DNA from: Leptobrachium leishanense
Lineage: Eukaryota; Chordata; Amphibia; Anura; Megophryidae
Direction of reading: 5' to 3'
Length of the DNA: 64,000 nucleotides
NCBI GenBank assembly: GCA_009667805.1
Contig: CM019064.1
Span: 379,747,120 to 379,811,119, forward strand
Made by a program: the position numbers and the translations under genes. Below the pieces are notes generated by a model that saw only the letters and a list, made by a program, of their open reading frames with translations, did not search any database and was not told the DNA's origin. How positions within the stretch are numbered: position 1 is the first letter of the stretch; each line of letters begins with the position of its first letter. Positions 1 through 11,314 of this stretch are shown here, one piece after another.

Positions 1-392
1 CCCCAGACCCAGTATATCTATTTACAGCCCCCAGACCCAGTATAGCAATTTAAAGCCCCCCCCCCAGTATATTAATCTACACCCCCCTCCCATTAGTTTA
101 TTCACACCTGGTAATAAATCTCCTCTCTGCCTCGCTCCTCCATCGCAGCAGAGTGAAAGCACGCGGGCTGGTGGCTCCTCCTGCAGTTGTTTTCCTGGGC
201 TATGTGGATCACGTGTGGGGGCGGCGCCAAATTACACAGTGTGCCTGCTCGTGTTAAGAACGTGGGATGGGACTGAGACAGGCACACACACTGCAGCGCC
301 GCCGCAAATCTGATTTTTCCGCCCCTCAAACTGGCAGCAGGCCAGGACAGTAAGGCGGCCGCCTGTGCCGCCTTACATTAGCGCCGGCCCTG
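1..392. mobile_element. 3' part of a hAT-like DNA transposon (CAGGGCCGG family)
   Basis: The stretch ends in GCGCCGGCCCTG, the reverse complement of the CAGGGCCGG terminus on the elements at 14622 and 42194. Bases 1-105 are a short minisatellite built on CCCCAGACCCAGTATA. The rest is unique-looking sequence with no convincing reading frame. The other end lies outside the window, so the target duplication cannot be tested. Assignment rests on the terminus and on the minisatellite habit shared with the other two copies. Confidence 0.5.
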
Positions 393-539
393 TGCACAGG
401 GTATGTATTAGATAAAGGAGCTTCGGTAACGCGGTCAATTTCACCACATAAATCCTGCCCATTTATGAGATGGGTACGCATGCCATGTCCGAATCAAATG
501 TTAAAGACTGCAGACCATGTTGGGATAGTTATCCAGATA

Positions 540-985
540 TAAATCCTCAATGTGAGCAGTAAGATAGATAACCAAATATTTGGAGCTTTTTCGCACACCA
601 GTGAAACTCAAAAGAGTGCTGCCAATCATCTAGCTCCCATGCTGTGAGAGAGACGTTGAGGGCCTCTAAGTTAGAGATATTGATCTTGTAGCCCGATAAA
701 AGAGCATAGGCCCACAAGCTGCAGTACAGGTTTGGGAGCAAGAGCCTAGGGTTAGTAACAGTGAGCAGAATAATATTGTCTGCAAAGAGGCTAAATTTAA
801 TAATCCCAGACACCCACCCAAATCCCTGTGATATTAGGGTGCTGGCGGATATGGTTCACCAACAGTTACACACAAAGACAAATAAAATGGGGGATAAGGG
901 ACACCCCTGCCTAGTTCCGTTGAGGATATCAAAGGGACGGGACCTCATACGCATAGCGACTACTGACACGAACGGGGTCGAATGA
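540..985 (-). pseudogene. L1/Tx1-like LINE reverse transcriptase fragment
   Basis: Two minus-strand reading frames together match the RT core of L1-type non-LTR retrotransposons. The upstream part (about 935-850) contains NGTRQGCPLSPILF, the classic L1 RT block. After a stop and frame change, 813-547 contains KFSLFADNIILL followed by a SGYKINISNLEALN-like block. The catalytic F/YADD box reads FADN (775-786), so the second aspartate is lost. Only about 150 codons of ORF2 remain; endonuclease and both ends are absent. It cannot encode an active protein. Confidence 0.85.
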
Positions 986-1339
986 GTTTTTGTTTTTTTT
1001 TAAATAAATTTTTGGTTTTCGGATTTTCGTTCTATCGACTATTCCATTTGCGTATTTTTGGATTTTCATTCTGTTGTCTATATGGATTGTTGTATTTTAG
1101 TTATTTTCGTTCTGAGAGAAGTCAGCATTTTTGATTTGCCACAAGTTTCCTCAGCTAACATTGCTTTTACTGTGGTTAAGCATTCTAGTTAAGTATATGC
1201 AAATTAGCCCCATGCTAGATTTAGTAAACAGAGATATAGTTTCTTTATAAAAAGTACACTTTATTTTGAAATTTAAAAAAGCGTGCCTGAGCAGTGCTTT
1301 CAAATACATAATTATAAAATATCAGGTCAAATCTTAATG
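986..1339. other. AT-rich non-coding stretch
   Basis: No gene is visible. The part at about 985-1130 (TTTTCGGATTTTCGTTCTATCG-like sequence) resembles the end-proximal sequence of the hAT element at 26195 near 26600, so it may be a fragment of that family. The remainder is AT-rich and unassigned. Confidence 0.35.
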
Positions 1340-1343
1340 TATG

Positions 1344-2482
1344 TGTAGCGATGTGTTAAAATTTACTGTGGCAGTACCCATTTTTAGCCACAAGATGGAG
1401 ACAATCACGATTAAAGACTCTGGACACTCGAACTACATGTCCCGGCATGCTTTGCGAAGAAACAGGAAGTGGGTGGGTTTGTGGAGACGCTGTACATCCT
1501 GCACCTCGTGGAGAACAGGCAGAGCGCGCCAGGGAGCAGAGGAGAGCGGATGCACACACACACAGAGAAGGAGAGACCAAAAGATAGGCCGGAGCGCAGA
1601 CAGAGTGGATCGGCTTTAGGATTGGGTCACCCAGCCTTGCGGGAGACAGACATCACCATTTACATTATCCGAGTGCAGTGCTGAGGAGAGAAGACCCCTC
1701 GAGTAAGGAGTACCGCGGTCGATGGAAGCGGGGAGCAGGCGGTAAACTGGCTGAGTCGCGGCTGACAGACAGAAGGCCAGACAACAGATCCGGTGGTTGG
1801 CGTCCCCAGTTAAAATCGAGCGGAGAGACGTCCTGGGTCAGCGGAATCTCGATCTTCGGCTGCGCGGATGGGTGAGAGGCCCCCAAGGCCGTATGTGAAT
1901 AAGAGCGTACGCTGCTGTTTTCTTTCTAAAACCCACAGGGCCCCAACTGACTAGTCGAAGACATCGATAAAGTAAACTCACTGGCCAGTTGAAAAGTACC
2001 CGGGTACCCTACACACACAAACACATACCACTTCACGTTCTGGGACTTAACCTGTGCAGGACTCAGTTTCCTTTTTTTCCTATCCATACAAGGGGGCAAA
2101 GTTAAAGTTACATTCTGAACAATTTTCCTTTTTTTGTTCCCGCTGCGCGTTTACCGTGATACGAGAACTGTGTATTTTATTGTGTCCCGCTACGCGGTTT
2201 TTCCTCGAATTTCGTATCTTTTAATTTTCTGCTCGGTCGGGGTTTTTTTTTCCGAAAATACGAAGCCCTCGTGTTTTCGTTTCTTTTACCGCTACGCGTT
2301 TATCGTGTTACGAAAGTACTGTAAATCTTCCTGCATATACCGTGTCTCAAGAACTGCAAACCTTTTAGTAAACCTTTTAACTTGTAAAACTTACAGCGTG
2401 TTGGAGTATATTTATTCCCTAGTGCGGGGAGACTGACCCGTGGTTCATTTTCAGCGGCTCCTCCCGGAGAGTGAGCGCTACA
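1344..2482 (+). repeat. 5' LTR of the Gypsy element
   Basis: It begins TGTAGCGATGTG and ends GAGCGCTACA. It matches 8723-9854 almost base for base; the main differences are a few bases near 1850-1862, T-run length near 2245, and a short indel near 2465. Short open frames inside it are repeated in the 3' LTR and are not genes. I could not place a TATA box or polyadenylation signal with confidence. Confidence 0.95.
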
Positions 2483-2484
2483 CG

Positions 2485-2504
2485 TGGGGGCTCGTTTCCG
2501 GGAT
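2485..2504 (+). promoter_or_regulatory. Primer binding site, tRNA-Pro type
   Basis: TGGGGGCTCG followed by TTTCCGGGAT starts 2 bases after the 5' LTR. It matches the tRNA-Pro primer binding site known from murine leukaemia virus (TGGGGGCTCGTCCGGGAT) except for two extra T residues in the middle. The match to the tRNA 3' end is good over the first 10 bases, the part that matters most for priming. Confidence 0.7.
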
Positions 2505-2540
2505 TCAGTCTCTGGAAAAACCGCATCTAAAGGGTTAAAT

Positions 2541-4031
2541 ATGGATCCAGACACTGCTGCCGAATGGTGTGGGGAGCACAGTAGTCAGTTAACATGTTGC
2601 ATAGTCATGGATATTCCCGCAGACACTTGGGCCGAAGATCAGATTCGCCAGGCCGTGGCCACGCTAGCACCAGATCATCGGGGGTTAATTCTGGACATTA
2701 AGAAAAACCCAGATACCTCTCACACGCATGTCCTTCTCGAATGGAGAAAAGGTATTCCAGCATGTTTTCGGGGCGGGAGTGTGAAGCTGACCGATGAGGT
2801 GGAAGTCCAACTGATTCAGCCAAGTGCGCCACGTGGCGAAGCAGAAAGTGTTCCTGCGCCCAGTCCGTTGGCCATGATTGGGCCTGAATTTATCGTGGCT
2901 ATTGGAGACTTGCTGGCCAAATGTCAGAAAACAAGCCCTCCTCACACTAATTTCGGTTATCGACGGTTAAGGAACTTTACAGGAAATGTACCAACTCCGG
3001 CGGGAGAAGAAACCTTTGAGGAATGGGTGGAACAGGCGATGCAGGCACTGGATGAGTGGGACGTCCCTGAGGCCCAGAAAAAGCAAAGGATCACCGAGAG
3101 TTTAAAGGGACCTGCGTCAGAAGCGGTGAGAAACCTAAAACTGAGTAGAAAAGATTGTACTGCTTTGGATTATCTGAACGTTCTTGAAGAAGTGTTTGGG
3201 CGAACAGAAAAGGCAGCGGAACTAGTATATCAGTACGAACACACCTATCAGAAGAGAGGTGAGAGAATGATTGATTACATGAGGCGCTTGGATAAGATTC
3301 TGCACCAAATACTCCTCAAGAAAGGGGCCAAACCGGCTGAGGTAGATAAGATACGAATAAAGCAGATCCTGAGGGGTTCTCAACCGTTGGATCCGGTGAT
3401 GATGCAGCTGAGAAGCAGAGCAGTCAATCAAGAGTTGAAGTACCTGGAACTGATCCGAGTTGTACGAGAGGAGGAGGCTCTGCTGGAAGAGAAATCCTTC
3501 AGGCGGGGAGAAAGGGCTTATGCACAACCTGCAAGATATAATGACGGTCTGCAGCCTGAAAACGACTCGTTAGACACCTATGGATCTGACCTGGATGAAC
3601 AGGAGCAGTTAGTCGGTTTTAAATTCATCGAAAAGGCTGCTAAAGAATCGAACTCTTCCGAACGAAGCGAGTTGTTCAAGACTGTAAAGAAGGTACAGGA
3701 AGCTCAAACTGAACTGCAGCAAGCGCACGCTGAACTGTGCAGGGTGTTGATGAAGGTGACCGAGATGCAGGGGGAAATGCAAAAGTTCCTAACAAGTATG
3801 CAGACGACTGAAGTTGCCGTGGCGTCTGGTTCAAATCTCTTATTAGAACCTCAACAAGCAACTGTGTCTCCACTTTCGAGGAAGAGATGTTTCGGTTGTG
3901 GAGAAATGGGTCATTTCCGTGCGCAATGTAAAGGCCGGAAGCCTGAGAGGGATAAGGCTGAGTGGCTGTTGAAAGCCCTAGAGGGACTGTTATCTACTCC
4001 ACCAGCGGGAAACGCCAGAGGGCACCAGTAA
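2541..4031 (+). CDS. gag: Gag protein of the Gypsy element, PNMA-like N-terminus
   Basis: An intact 496-codon frame starting at the ATG at 2541; an upstream GTG in frame lies in the primer binding site and is unlikely to be used. The N-terminal ~95 residues (acidic start, EWCGEH, then a beta-alpha region ending in VEVQLIQPS) resemble the RRM-like domain of vertebrate PNMA proteins, which derive from Gypsy gag. Residues ~150-330 look like the capsid region (FTGNVPTPAGEETFEEW onward). A glutamine/glutamate-rich helical region follows, then a CCHC zinc knuckle, CFGCGEMGHFRAQC, at residues 450-463 (3888-3929). Gag would assemble particles and bind the element RNA. This is the only major frame of the element without a break. 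The PNMA link is from recall of the family, not a search. Confidence 0.88.
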   Translation: MDPDTAAEWCGEHSSQLTCCIVMDIPADTWAEDQIRQAVATLAPDHRGLILDIKKNPDTSHTHVLLEWRKGIPACFRGGSVKLTDEVEVQLIQPSAPRGEAESVPAPSPLAMIGPEFIVAIGDLLAKCQKTSPPHTNFGYRRLRNFTGNVPTPAGEETFEEWVEQAMQALDEWDVPEAQKKQRITESLKGPASEAVRNLKLSRKDCTALDYLNVLEEVFGRTEKAAELVYQYEHTYQKRGERMIDYMRRLDKILHQILLKKGAKPAEVDKIRIKQILRGSQPLDPVMMQLRSRAVNQELKYLELIRVVREEEALLEEKSFRRGERAYAQPARYNDGLQPENDSLDTYGSDLDEQEQLVGFKFIEKAAKESNSSERSELFKTVKKVQEAQTELQQAHAELCRVLMKVTEMQGEMQKFLTSMQTTEVAVASGSNLLLEPQQATVSPLSRKRCFGCGEMGHFRAQCKGRKPERDKAEWLLKALEGLLSTPPAGNARGHQ

Positions 4032-4209
4032 AGGAGCAACCTAGGTGCCCAGAAGTTGAACCTCGCTCCAAGAACCAATTTAAAACTAAGAGGGCAAGAG
4101 GGCCCAAAGTCAAGCCAACTGCTGAGCCTGCCAGAATGGAAAGAGTCACTCCTTAGCATCCGGGTCTACGTCATGGGGAAGCAATGCACACCCAAAACCT
4201 GCACGGGCC

Positions 4210-7200
4210 AAGAAAAAGGCCAGGGTCCAGCAAACAGGGTCTAAGCGTCCGGATACCTCCACCAAGTTTCCTGACCAGCTGATAGGTCCGTCTCCAATTG
4301 TGCCAATCCAAGTGGAGGGAGTCTACACCAAAGCCCTGTTAGATTCAGGGGCTCAAGTGACTTTGATTTATAAAGACTTCTATGAGAAACACTAAAGCAC
4401 ATTCCTCTGCAAGAATTGAAGGATTTGGAAATATGGGGGATCGGCACTGAGAACTCCCTTATGACGGGTACCTGCAAGTGAGTGGAGGTTGGAGATCGGA
4501 TCTGAAGTCATCGGCAGTCTGGGGGTTGTGATGCATTGGCCATTGTGTGTCCCCCGACCCTCGGGTGCGAATAGAAGCTCTCTGATAGTGGGGACAAATA
4601 CGGATCTAGTGCGGCGTCTCCTGACCCCCATCGTAGTGGAAGAAGGGTCAACTCAAGGAGTGCACCCCCTGTTACGACCGGTCTATCAGAGGATGGTTGA
4701 AGAGCGGAAAGCACCTGCTGAGGTGGGAAGACTGTGGAGACTGGGTGGGACAGAGAAGGTTCTGCAAGCAGGAGAAGTAGCGAGCTTCCGGGTTTCAGTC
4801 AGTCAAGTTGAACGGATCGCAACCAGGTCCCTATGTGGTGCTGGGAACCGATGTCAGTCATGGGGTGAAACGGGAGTCGAAGTAATTCCTGAAATAATCT
4901 CCACCAAAGCCCTGAAGAGAACACGAGGAAGAGTCTCGGTCAGTGTGTGCAATGTGACAGATTCTCCAGTAGTCCTTAAAGCACGAATGCCTATCGGGCA
5001 AGTAGAGTCTGCTACACCCCTCTCCACCGATTTAGGAGGGGAGTGGATAAAGAGATTCCAGATGAAAGATTCTACCCTAAAGACGCCCCTATTTCACCTG
5101 AGTGGAAGAAACGTCTTCAGTCTCAAGTTCTGAAGTGGAAAGAATTATTCTCGAAAGATGAGTTCGATGTGGCCTGGCTAAGAGTACGGAACATCGCATT
5201 CGGTTGCAAGAAGACAAGCCGTTTCGTGAAAGGTCAAGGCGAGTTCCGCTGGGAGACTTGGATGATCTGCGAGAACAGCTAAATGAGTTGCAGAGAACCA
5301 ATGTGATTCAAGAGTCCAGGAGCCCATATGCATCTCCAATAGTGCTGGTCAGGAAGAAGAATGGTTCTGTCCGCTTGTGCATAGACTATCGCACCCTGAA
5401 CCGAAGAACCATCCCCGACCAATACGCCACTCCTCGGATTGAAGATGCCTTACAGTGTTTGTCTGGAGCAAAGTGGTTCAGTGTATTAGACCTGCGAAGT
5501 GGATATCATCAGATACCGATGCACCCTGAAGACAAAGAGAAAACTGCGTTCATTTGTCCACTGGGTTCTTTGAGTTCAATAGAATGCCTCAAGGTTTGAC
5601 GGGAGCTCCAGCCACGTTCCAACGGTTGATGGAGAAGACAGTCGGGGATATGAATCTAATCGAAGTGTTAGTGTACCTGGATGACATAATCGTGTTCGGG
5701 AAGACTCTGGAAGAGCATGAGCAACGTTTGGAGAAGGTCTTGAAGAGGCTCCATGAAGAGGGGTTGAAATTGTCTCTGGAGAAATGCCAGTTCTGTTTAC
5801 CGTCAGTCACATATCTGGGACACGTGGTCTCGGCAGAAGGTGTTTCGACAGATCCTCGAAAGTTGGAGGCCGTAGCCTCTTGGCCTAGACCTCGAAACGT
5901 CACTGAACTTAGATCTTTCTTGGGATTCTGCTCATACTATCGAAGATTTGTGGGAGGATTCGCAAAGATAGCTCAGCCGCTGAACAAACTCCTACAGAAA
6001 GAAACCACCGAAGGAGGCTGTAAGGTCTCTGACCGAAACCCCTCCGCTCCGGGACCAAGGAAAGCTAAAGAGTCCATACAAGGTGAATGGACTAGTCAAT
6101 GTGAAGGTGCGTTTGTGAAGCTGAAAGAGAATCTAACCCGAGCTCCTGTTCTGGCCTACGCGGACCCTCACAAGCCGTATGAATTACATGTGGATGCCAG
6201 CCGAGAAGGTCTGGGAGGAGTCTTATATCAGGAGTATGATGGATTGCTGAGGCCTGTGGCGTATGTGAGCCGGAGCCTTGCGCCTTCTGAGAAGAACTAT
6301 CCTACTCACAAACTGGAGTTCTTGGCCTTGAAGTGGGCAGTGGTGGACAAGTTGAAAGACTATCTGTATGGAGCTGAGTTCGTGATCAAGACGGATAATA
6401 ATCCTCTCACCTATATCCTTACTACTGCAAAACTGGACGCAACGGGACATCGTGGTTGGCCGCTCTGTCAGGGTTTCGGTTCAGCCTGAAGTATCGCCCT
6501 GGGGTAAACAATCGAGATGCTGATGCTTTATCAAGAAGACCCTATACTACAGAATGGACTCAGGTGACTCCAGACGGAGTGCAAGCTTTGTGTCAAGGAA
6601 CAGAACGCCGGGTCAAGGGAGGAGTTGAAGCGGAAGCCATAGGAGTCATGGCCGCGGCTGTTCCTGAGTTCTACTGTAACCCTTCGCAATTGAGGGATGA
6701 AAATCTACCTACCTTTTCCAAGCAGGACCTGAAAGCGGATCAAGCTAGAGACCCTTTGATTGCATTGACCATAAAGGCCCTGATTGCAAACCAGCGAGAG
6801 ATTCTGTTAACCAATTCCCCGGATGGGGCCAGATTGGTTTACAAAGAGTGGGAGCGGTTGAAGATGTTGGATGGGGTGGTCTACCGAAGGGGCCCCTCGA
6901 CCAATTCCGAAGAGATTCAACAGTTATTTCTCCCCACTAAACACAGGGAGAGTGTGTTGCGATCATTGCATGATGAGCATGGACATTTGGGTGCTGAGAG
7001 AACTTTTAAGTTGGTGCGAGATAGGTTTTATTGGCCTTGCATGAGGGCTGAAGTTGAGAGTTATTGCCATTCCTGTCTGAGGTGCATTCAGAGGAAAAAC
7101 TCTACCAACCCGAGCTGCTCCAATGAGCCATCTACAGAGTCAGGGACCCATGGATTTGGTGTGCATTGACTTCCTGTGCTTAGAGCCGGATGCTAGTGGG

Positions 7201-8644
7201 CAAGGGAACATTCTGATAGTGACTGATCATTTCACCCGTTATGCCCAAGCTTTTTCTACAAAAGACCAACGCGCTCCGACGTGGCGAAGGTGCTGATGGA
7301 AAAGTTCTTTGTTCATTACGGCCTGCCAAGAAGAATACACTCTGATCAGGGAAGAGACTTTGAAAGTAGATTGGTCGGGCAATTGCTGGAGTTGTTGGGA
7401 ATTCAAAAGACTCGAACTACGCCATACCACCCTCAGGGTGATGCTCAGCCTGAAAGGTTTAATCGCACGCTGCTAAACATGCTGGGGACCTTGTCGAATG
7501 TGGAGAAGCAGAGTTGGAGTCGTCACATAGCTACTCTGGTGCATGCATATAACAGTACGGAGAGTGATGCAACAGGATATTCACCGTACCGTCTTATGTT
7601 CGGAAGAGAAGCTCGACTGCCGGTTGATTTGGCATTTGGGTTATCTTTAGACCAGACGTCGGTAGCTTCTCATAGAAACTACGTGGATAGACTTCGGAAG
7701 AATCTGGCTTCTGCGTTTGAACAGGCCCGTTTGACTTCAGGTAACAGGGAGCAAAGGAACAAGAAGAACTATGATTTGAAGGTTCGAATACAGGATCTAC
7801 AACCCGGTGATAGGGTTCTGTTGAAGAATTTGGGTGCTGCTGCGAGACACAAGCTGGCGGATAGATGGAGTTCTCAGGTTTACATTGTTTGCAAACAACT
7901 GCCAGGTCTGCCGGTGTATCAGATTCGCCCTGATGGAAAGGCTGGTCCCCTCAAGAATTGGCACCGAAATCACTTGTTACCTTTGAGAGAGGCTGTGAGG
8001 ATACCAGTGGAAAACGAACTTCCTCCGGCGAATCCGCATGCTCCACGTGTTCCTCCTGTCACTCGGTCTCAACAGACTCGGGTTGTTGGAGAGAGCGAAA
8101 GAGACAGCGACGAAGAGAGTTTCTGTTTAGATTGGATACGCTCACCAGAACCTGAAGAGGTCGTCCCAGTTCCTTGTCAGTGGGAAAGTAACTTGAGGGC
8201 TGAAGCTCCTGAATTTCAGTGGGAATTCCCCGAAAATATGGAACTCCCTGAAACCCTTGAGCTTCCGTTAAGGGTCCCGGATACTGTTAGAGACCTGTAG
8301 CTCCTGAAGACGAGCCTTACGATTATAGTTCTATGCCTTCCCTGGAGGGATCGTACTCGGAGGAAGTGTCTGCTCCAGTGGCCGACATAAGGACTGAGCC
8401 TATACCTATAGTACTTCCACCTGAAGAGGAACGGAAGGAGCCTGAACAGAAACGCTCTATTCGACCGCCCCAGCGACTTACCTATGACTCACCAGGACAT
8501 AGCACTGAAGAGGCCATCACCACTGTGCAGAGATTGCCCGAAGTGTCTGCTATGTTAGCTGAGGTAGCCCAGAACATGAGTCAGCTTGAGAAAGTGTTTC
8601 TAACCCACTGCATGTATGCTGCTGAACCTGTATATGCTGTATAA
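4210..8644 (+). pseudogene. pol: Pol polyprotein of the Gypsy element (PR-RT-RH-IN), frameshifted
   Basis: The domain order protease, RT, RNase H, integrase defines Ty3/Gypsy. The protease core LLDSGAQVTLIY has its catalytic Asp at 4342-4344 and hits a stop at 4393. RT covers about 5204-5900 with YLDD at 5674-5685. RNase H (HVDAS, KTDNNPL) spans about 6180-6450. Integrase has an HHCC finger at about 6945-7090 and a DDE triad at 7168-7170, 7344-7346 and 7452-7454 (D-35-E), then a GPY/F-like module near 7800-7980. Frame changes occur near 4393-4489, 5150-5200, 5560, 6450, 7110-7140, 7277 and 8290. A last frame, 8333-8644, is the acidic C-terminal tail (RPPQRLTYDSPGHS). Catalytic residues survive, but no continuous Pol can be made. 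Confidence 0.92.
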
Positions 8645-8708
8645 ACTGTGTGCATATTGTAAAAGGATAATGTAACTGTTGTACCTCCTTGGAGAGACCC
8701 AAGAGTTC

Positions 8709-8722
8709 TAGGAGGGGGAGAG
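8709..8722 (+). promoter_or_regulatory. Polypurine tract
   Basis: TAGGAGGGGGAGAG directly abuts the 3' LTR. This is the expected position and composition for the RNase H-resistant primer of plus-strand DNA synthesis. Confidence 0.85.
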
Positions 8723-9854
8723 TGTAGCGATGTGTTAAAATTTACTGTGGCAGTACCCATTTTTAGCCACAAGATGGAGACAATCACGATTAAAGACTCT
8801 GGACACTCGAACTACATGTCCCGGCATGCTTTGCGAAGAAACAGGAAGTGGGTGGGTTTGTGGAGACGCTGTACATCCTGCACCTCGTGGAGAACAGGCA
8901 GAGCGCGCCAGGGAGCAGAGGAGAGCGGATGCACACACACACAGAGAAGGAGAGACCAAAAGATAGGCCGGAGCGCAGACAGAGTGGATCGGCTTTAGGA
9001 TTGGGTCACCCAGCCTTGCGGGAGACAGACATCACCATTTACATTATCCGAGTGCAGTGCTGAGGAGAGAAGACCCCTCGAGTAAGGAGTACCGCGGTCG
9101 ATGGAAGCGGGGAGCAGGCGGTAAACTGGCTGAGTCGCGGCTGACAGACAGAAGGCCAGACAACAGATCCGGTGGTTGGCGTCCCCAGTTAAAATCGAGC
9201 GGAGAGACGTCCTGGGTCAGCGGAATCTCGAGCTTGCGCTGGATGGGTGAGAGGCCCCCAAGGCCGTATGTGAATAAGAGCGTACGCTGCTGTTTTCTTT
9301 CTAAAACCCACAGGGCCCCAACTGACTAGTCGAAGACATCGATAAAGTAAACTCACTGGCCAGTTGAAAAGTACCCGGGTACCCTACACACACAAACACA
9401 TACCACTTCACGTTCTGGGACTTAACCTGTGCAGGACTCAGTTTCCTTTTTTTCCTATCCATACAAGGGGGCAAAGTTAAAGTTACATTCTGAACAATTT
9501 TCCTTTTTTTGTTCCCGCTGCGCGTTTACCGTGATACGAGAACTGTGTATTTTATTGTGTCCCGCTACGCGGTTTTTCCTCGAATTTCGTATCTTTTAAT
9601 TTTCTGCTCGGTCGGGGTTTTTTTTCCGAAAATACGAAGCCCACGTGTTTTCGTTTCTTTTACCGCTACGCGTTTATCGTGTTACGAAAGTACTGTAAAT
9701 CTTCCTGCATATACCGTGTCTCAAGAACTGCAAACCTTTTAGTAAACCTTTTAACTTGTAAAACTTACAGCGTGTTGGAGTATATTTATTCCCTAGTGCG
9801 GGGAGACTGACCCGTGGTTCATTTTCAGCGGCTCCTCCGGGAGTGAGCGCTACA
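8723..9854 (+). repeat. 3' LTR of the Gypsy element
   Basis: Near-identical copy of 1344-2482, beginning TGTAGCG and ending GCTACA, followed by the TATG duplication at 9855-9858. Confidence 0.95.
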
Positions 9855-9858
9855 TATG

Positions 9859-10976
9859 GTAGATGTTTATTGGTTGTCAGTTATTTACTTTTCCCTATGT
9901 GTTTTGGGAACATGTGAGAAATAGCTGAACATTTGTAACCATACCAGCCTTTACGTTTCTAGGGTAGTCTTAAAGAATTTTATTTGTGGGAGATTCACAC
10001 AATTAATTCCACACCTGTCAGGGTCCAGCGTATAGGATTGCATTGAACAAAGCGGAGCAGACAGGCAAATGTGGTATAAAGTAAAAAGGTTTAATAAACA
10101 GGACACAGGAGGAATGAAACAAAAGCAATATGGGATAAGGGAAGTATAAGAGGTGGCTGGCGAAACAGGAAATAGGATGGGGCAAGGCAGAATAAAGGGC
10201 TGATTAATAAACACAGAGGTAAAGGAGGAAATGAATAGACAAAGGGAATTATAGATACTGGATAGATCAGACAGGAGAAGGGCTGAATAAGAGGTAGGTG
10301 GATTGGACAGGAATAGGGCTGAACAAACAGAGCTATAACACTGATATATCCACTAGACAGTAGGTGTAATACGGTAATATGGCAGAGTTCGGTGACAAGT
10401 AATCCAGCAGGGGTAGTAAGTGCGGTCACAAGGCAAAGCAATATCTGGCAACAGTAAGTTCAGTAGTGGCAATAAGCGTGGTCACAAGGCAAAGCATTGT
10501 TTGGCAACAGTAAATCTAGCAGTGGTAATAAGAATCAGGTAATATGGCGGAATTTGGCAACAGGTAATCAGGAAACAGAGTGTAGGCTTCTTGCAAGCAG
10601 TCTGATGAATAGGACTCTGGAAAACAGCAATGCAAAAGCAAAGCACTATGGGTGCTCCACCCTTTAGAAAGGAAGCATTGGGCCTTTAATTGTGAGCACC
10701 TGTATCTCCTGCAGTGCTACGGGGGAAACCAGGGCTGAGCATAATAGGATATGAGGGGTGCCCCTAGGGTTTGAAGGGTGGGGCAGCATCAGACTTGCCT
10801 TTCCCAGGACGCTTGCGGCTACGAAAGTGAAAACAACAAAAACTAAAGCAATAAAACTATTTAAAACAGGATAACAACACACATAGCACCCGTGATTAGT
10901 AGTAGGCTTGTGCACGCAAATATATTACTTTCATTTTGTTAAGATTAAATAATATAATTGTGAATTATGTTCTCTA
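9859..10976. repeat. Unassigned interspersed repeat region, possible LTR fragment
   Basis: No gene is visible. From 10016 (TGTCAGGGTCCAGCG) to about 10860 the composition resembles an LTR in minus orientation, and an internal unit (GTAATAAG, GGTCACAAGGCAAAGCA, CTGGCAACAGTAA) recurs near 10420-10560. I found no matching target duplication, so the class is open. 9859-10010 holds nothing recognisable. Confidence 0.3.
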
Positions 10977-10977
10977 T

Positions 10978-11278
10978 TAGGGTTAGTGTTTCTGCTTGCT
11001 GTAAGGTTAGAGTGAATATTTGTGTTTGTTTAAGGGTTGGGGTTGCTATTAGTGTTAGGGTTACATTTAGGGTTAGGGTTAGTATTATGTTTAGGGTTAT
11101 GCTTTTAGGGATAAGGTTAACGCTAACCCAAAAGTAACACTAACCCTACCCCTAAAAGTTACCCTAAACCTAAAACAAGTACAAATACTAAGCCAAACCC
11201 TAACAAACACTGAAACAAGCACAAATACTAACCCTAATATGAATACTAACACTGACCCGAAATGTAACCTTGACCCTA
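10978..11278. repeat. Degenerate telomere-like repeats in head-to-head fold-back
   Basis: The left half (to about 11115) is rich in GGGTTAG/GGGTTA variants on the plus strand. The right half (from about 11122) is rich in the complement, CTAACCC/CCCTAA. The two halves form an imperfect inverted repeat centred near 11118. Units are irregular and mixed with spacers. Confidence 0.75.
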
Positions 11279-11314
11279 TTGCTTAAATGGCAGGTACATT
11301 TAAAGCAGATTTAA

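Larger units (their letters stand above)
1344..9854 (+). mobile_element. Ty3/Gypsy LTR retrotransposon, complete with LTRs and target duplication
   Basis: An 8.5-kb element bounded by two near-identical LTRs (1344-2482 and 8723-9854) that begin TGTAGCG and end GCTACA. The flanks carry a 4-bp duplication TATG (1340-1343 and 9855-9858). The interior has a primer binding site, an open gag, a pol with protease, RT, RNase H and integrase in Ty3/Gypsy order, and a polypurine tract. The LTRs differ only by scattered substitutions and short indels, indicating a fairly recent insertion, yet pol has several frameshifts. Confidence 0.95.

Noticed and set aside
1341..1886. Several overlapping small open frames
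   Set aside because: They lie wholly in the 5' LTR and recur in the 3' LTR at 8732-9329; no protein similarity.
10978..11278. A true telomere or chromosome end
   Set aside because: Units are degenerate, inverted about a centre and embedded in ordinary repeats on both sides.
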